Below are positions 60,861 through 64,000 of a stretch of DNA of 64,000 nt, one piece after another (within the stretch, counting starts at the first letter, position 1; each line of letters opens with the position of its first letter). The stretch is from Prevotella sp. (GTDB lineage: Bacteria; Bacteroidota; Bacteroidia; Bacteroidales; Bacteroidaceae): NCBI GenBank assembly GCA_017940545.1, contig JAGAYI010000016.1, forward strand, positions 1-64,000, in the 5' to 3' direction. The translations under genes were made by a program, and so were the position numbers. The notes below the pieces were generated by a model that saw only the letters and a list, made by a program, of their open reading frames with translations, was not told the DNA's origin and did not search any database.

Positions 60861-63173
60861 TTAAAAACGCTTTTTCTCCATATTTCCAGCACCTGTGCCA
60901 CGATAACGATCACGCGTTACATTAAAATTATACTGTACAGTAAACATCACTGACCGCATATCACCGAGATTCTTCTGAAACATGGTAACAGCATTATTAT
61001 AGAAGGTAAAATCCGGTCGTGATCCGTTGAAGATATCACGTGCTTCCAACGTAAAACTGAGTTTCTTTTTAAAGAAATCTTTATATATTTTTGCATTCAC
61101 GTAAGAAGAACTGCTGGTATATATATTTCTATCATTACCTGCGGTAGTCCATTGACAGTCAATATTTAACCAAGTATCCCAAGGGAGATGAATCGCGTTT
61201 TGCCATTGTAGAATTCCTATTGGCTTGTTCATACTTTTATTTTTCCCATCCACAATGACATCAAACCATTGTCTAAACATTCCGACATTGACTTGCGGTT
61301 GCCATGATCCTATCTGAAACTTTCCACCCATAAACGCCTGCAAGAAATGTTTTTTCTTGAAATTCTCATATGTAAGAATTGTAATCTCACCATTATTGCT
61401 ATACGGATTCGTTGTATTAACAATAGGATTATCAAAATACGAGTATGATATCTGGGCAAAATATTCCTTCCAGACTGCCATATATTCTATGTTATGCAGT
61501 TTTGTTGGCAGAAGACGTGGATTTCCAGACTCATATGTCATTCTATTCAAATACGAGATATTAGCATTCAAATTTGAATATGTAGGTCTCTCTACTCTGC
61601 CACTGTACGATAACGACATCTGAAGATTACCCAGACGTGTGGCTGCATTGAGTGAAGGAAATACGTTATTATATGTCTTACTCAGATTATAATCAGAACC
61701 CTCCCCTTCAAAATAGTCATAATTTACATGTTCATATCGTAAACCAAATCCAACAACGAATTTACCCAGTTGCTGCATTACCTCCATAAAACATGCAGTA
61801 TTATCCTCTGTTATCTTTGAGGTTGCATTGTTTAGATTGACATATTCTGTACTAAAATTATTATCGGTTCTCGAACTTGTATATTCCTCCCCAAATTTCA
61901 CTACTCCTTTAGCTACAGGATAAGTCAACAATACTTTCTCTGCCAACATCCTGCCCTTGTTTTTACTATATGTCGTAACAGTTTGATTTTCCCCAAACTG
62001 GCTCGTTTCATCATTTACAGTATTCTGGACTCCTTTGCTCCAGATATAGTCTGCATTAAAGTCAATATTCAGCTTCTTTATTTGGCCATTGTAATATAGG
62101 TTGGCAGCATGTCGTGGAGTATTTTTTATGTCATTATCTGCCATGGTTTCCCATTTGTCGTAGAATTCATCATTCTCAAATACACTACTTATTAAATGGG
62201 ACTTTGTCTTAATATGTGCATATTCGTTTTGATAATATGCACCCATAGAATGCTTATCATTAATCAACCATGCAAACCCCACCTTGCCAAGTAGTCCATC
62301 ATAGTTCTTTCTATTAGCAGCAAATAGCTTCTGATTCCATGTTGAAGCTGCATTTGTTGTCATGTCTGTCGACTTTCTTTCCCAATTTTTCCCTCCATTA
62401 AACATGAAGTTTGAAAAAAACTCCAAGCCTCCAGTTCTATATTTCAAATCGGCAATATCAGAACTTTGATAATAATGCTGAAAACCGTTGGTTGAACGGA
62501 ACGTGCCACTCCAACCATCTCCCTGAGGTTTCTTGGTGCGAATACGAATGACACTTTTTGCATCAGCAGAATAAGATGCTCCTGGATTTGTAATAACTTC
62601 CACATTGCGAATATTACCAGAGAGCAATGTTGATAATTCTTGGGAATCTGTTATTTTTCGGCCATTTATGTAAACAGCAGGAGATCCTTTCCCAAATACC
62701 TCTAGGTTACCATTATTCTCAACAACCATTGGAATTTGCCGTAGTACATCTTTAGCAGTTCCGGCATCCGCTAAAATACTGTTTTCTACATTTGTAACTA
62801 ATGAATTGCCCTTTAAATGTGTTATAGAAGCATTGCCTTTAACGACCACCTCCTTTAGCTGGGTATTAGAATTGATCATCTTAATATCCCCAAGCACACC
62901 ATCTGTAGTAATTTCAATAACTTTTGTATCAAATCCCACAAACGACAATTTAAGTTTCAATCCTGTTGTTAAATCACTTGTTAAATGGAACTCACCACTT
63001 CCGTTAGTTATTACTCCTGTAACGAATGTCGAGTCCTGCAGGAGGACAACATTTACAAACTCTAACGGCTTATCATTTTCATCAATAATTCGGCCTTTAA
63101 TATCCTTACCGAAAACTGATGAAGAAAGCACTAATGCTGCAATTATGGTTAATGTCAAACCTTTCATATACAT
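60861..63173 (-). CDS. TonB-dependent outer membrane receptor
   Basis: A 770-residue outer-membrane receptor. Signal MKGLTLTIIAALVLSSSVFG (ATG at 63173 or 63167). A carboxypeptidase-regulatory-like domain lies at about 22-105 (GRIIDENDKPLEFVNVVLL). A plug-like region follows (AGTAKDVLRQIPMVVENNG, GSPAVYINGRKITDSQEL, EVITNPGASYSADAKSVIRI), then an OMP_b-brl_3-type barrel ending before a basic MEKKRF tail. No SusD gene adjoins it. Ligand unknown. AT-rich compared with the SusC region. Confidence 0.88.
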   Translation of the reverse strand: MYMKGLTLTIIAALVLSSSVFGKDIKGRIIDENDKPLEFVNVVLLQDSTFVTGVITNGSGEFHLTSDLTTGLKLKLSFVGFDTKVIEITTDGVLGDIKMINSNTQLKEVVVKGNASITHLKGNSLVTNVENSILADAGTAKDVLRQIPMVVENNGNLEVFGKGSPAVYINGRKITDSQELSTLLSGNIRNVEVITNPGASYSADAKSVIRIRTKKPQGDGWSGTFRSTNGFQHYYQSSDIADLKYRTGGLEFFSNFMFNGGKNWERKSTDMTTNAASTWNQKLFAANRKNYDGLLGKVGFAWLINDKHSMGAYYQNEYAHIKTKSHLISSVFENDEFYDKWETMADNDIKNTPRHAANLYYNGQIKKLNIDFNADYIWSKGVQNTVNDETSQFGENQTVTTYSKNKGRMLAEKVLLTYPVAKGVVKFGEEYTSSRTDNNFSTEYVNLNNATSKITEDNTACFMEVMQQLGKFVVGFGLRYEHVNYDYFEGEGSDYNLSKTYNNVFPSLNAATRLGNLQMSLSYSGRVERPTYSNLNANISYLNRMTYESGNPRLLPTKLHNIEYMAVWKEYFAQISYSYFDNPIVNTTNPYSNNGEITILTYENFKKKHFLQAFMGGKFQIGSWQPQVNVGMFRQWFDVIVDGKNKSMNKPIGILQWQNAIHLPWDTWLNIDCQWTTAGNDRNIYTSSSSYVNAKIYKDFFKKKLSFTLEARDIFNGSRPDFTFYNNAVTMFQKNLGDMRSVMFTVQYNFNVTRDRYRGTGAGNMEKKRF

Positions 63174-63183
63174 GTTAATCTAA

Positions 63184-63537
63184 TTAGTTATTCTCGATAT
63201 CCTTCCACTCAATGATCCTGTCTTTATCTTCGTTGCAAACTACATGGGCAACATGCTTCTCTTTAGTACCGTCGCTTGAAACCACATAATATATAACATT
63301 GGCAGAGAAACGCACTTCATCATTTTCCTTATAGTCTTCGCAAAAGAACTTGCTGCCAAATTCAACTTTTTCTCCAGTGCTAAGTATAGAAGAAGCATGG
63401 TGTACAACAGCATTCTCAAAATTCTTGTTCTCCCAGTTTCCATGGCCAGGCATATTAATATGCCCGCTTTTTGCTAATGCAATAAACATCACAAAAACAA
63501 TGAAAACTGCTAATTTTTTAAACTGGCTTTTCTTCAT
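63184..63537 (-). CDS. Small exported protein, unknown
   Basis: 117 residues. Signal-like start MKKSQFKKLAVFIVFVMFIA, then a short mature domain with GEKVEFGSKFFCEDYKENDE and VIYYVVSSDGTKEKHVAHVV. It ends ten bases before the receptor start. Similar in style to the next upstream protein (both contain a KYTVTSDSGN/YYVVSSDGT-like strand), so the two may be related. Confidence 0.65.
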   Translation of the reverse strand: MKKSQFKKLAVFIVFVMFIALAKSGHINMPGHGNWENKNFENAVVHHASSILSTGEKVEFGSKFFCEDYKENDEVRFSANVIYYVVSSDGTKEKHVAHVVCNEDKDRIIEWKDIENN

Positions 63538-63547
63538 AATTTGTAAA

Positions 63548-63925
63548 TTATTTTATATTAAAAAACGATTTCTCACTCACCTCATTTCTCAGCTTCTGTT
63601 CAGTGTCGTTTTCATCTGATGCATAATAAAGCGAATCACAATCTTTCGACAATAGCAGGTAAAGCGTCTTGTACGTATTTCCACTGTCAGAAGTAACCGT
63701 ATATTTCACTTCTGCATAAATACATGTCTTATCTTTTATTTCCCAACGGAGTTTGCGCCGAATACTTCCCCAACGCATAGTCTCACCACCCTTTAGGCCT
63801 TGCTCAATGTATGCAGTAGCGGTTTTCTTGATCTTCCATTCTTGGACACCAGGTATACTACTACATGAACCGAATACCAGCATCATTGTAGATGTACCTA
63901 TCAATGTTTTCATTAAATGTTTCAT
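63548..63925 (-). CDS. Small lipoprotein, unknown
   Basis: 125 residues. Lipobox Phe-Gly-Ser-Cys (MLVFGSCSSIPG). The mature part includes ETMRWGSIRRKLRWEIKDKT and YAEVKYTVTSDSGNTYKTLY. First gene of the operon that runs through the 117-aa gene, the TonB receptor and the DUF6734 remnant. Confidence 0.65.
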   Translation of the reverse strand: MKHLMKTLIGTSTMMLVFGSCSSIPGVQEWKIKKTATAYIEQGLKGGETMRWGSIRRKLRWEIKDKTCIYAEVKYTVTSDSGNTYKTLYLLLSKDCDSLYYASDENDTEQKLRNEVSEKSFFNIK

Positions 63926-63963
63926 GCGCTTTTTTTATTTGATTACTTAAACTTTTGACAGTG

Positions 63964-63971
63964 CAAAGTTA
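63964..63971 (-). promoter_or_regulatory. Promoter of the AT-rich receptor operon
   Basis: TAACTTTG read on the minus strand at 63971-63964, about 38 bases ahead of the lipoprotein ATG. The -33 region is not clear. Confidence 0.5.
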
Positions 63972-64000
63972 TGGCAAAAATGAGTCTTAAAACGACTAAA

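Overview
The window comes from a Bacteroidetes chromosome, most likely Prevotella or a close relative. Most transcription units start behind the Bacteroidetes sigma-A promoter (TTG, about 19-20 bp, then TAnnTTTG). Strong Shine-Dalgarno sites are absent. The gene content is also typical: a SusC/SusD pair, GldE, an NspC-type decarboxylase, a GT3 glycogen synthase, a fimbrillin-like lipoprotein, a Na+/H+ pyrophosphatase and a clostripain-family lipoprotein. No rRNA, phage module, IS transposase, reverse transcriptase or CRISPR array was found.

Layout. 0-7 kb: WYL regulator, exported zinc-ribbon lipoprotein, an Abi/HEPN-type gene, a secreted GH10-like hydrolase, a TRIC-like membrane protein and RarA. 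7-19 kb is housekeeping: an acidic-tailed unknown protein, HppA, a Crp/Fnr regulator, LepA, YebC, PheT, HtpG and tRNA-Arg. 19-26.7 kb is a GC-rich carbohydrate block: SusC/SusD, a HAD phosphatase and MalQ. 26.9-37.3 kb is a defence island. It holds a complete type I restriction-modification operon (hsdM-hsdS-hsdR) behind a long structured leader, a CdiA-CT-like nuclease, an intact antitoxin with a broken RelE/ParE toxin, a SLOG fragment and an RloA/RloB (AbiL-like) pair. 37.3-39.6 kb holds a non-coding structured stretch and a fimbrillin-like lipoprotein preceded by a 49-residue peptide gene. 39.8-44.5 kb is an altronate-utilisation operon: LacI regulator, UxaA, NhaC-like antiporter and an unknown protein. 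44.5-49.3 kb has a zinc-ribbon membrane protein with a PETKK-repeat tail, a clostripain, GldE, SSB and an unknown protein, followed by a four-gene tRNA cluster (Gly-Leu-Leu-Gly). 49.9-58.8 kb has NspC, a ThiE-like protein, Prs, a thioredoxin-like lipoprotein and a glycogen operon (glgA of GT3 type, glgP). 58.8-60.4 kb is a decay zone of truncated genes, orphan promoter and terminator pieces and inverted repeats. 60.2-64 kb is an AT-rich operon of two small exported proteins, a TonB-dependent receptor and a truncated DUF6734-like protein.

The least explained parts are the non-coding stretches inside the defence island. The hsd leader (about 33.35-33.66 kb) contains a 189-bp nested inverted repeat. 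A free-standing promoter-to-terminator unit lies at 33.74-33.86 kb. At 37.39-37.70 kb a promoter leads into three mutually exclusive hairpin arms and then a roughly 140-nt pyrimidine tract. These are the best candidates for undescribed RNA elements. All family assignments rest on reading motifs by eye; no database search was run.
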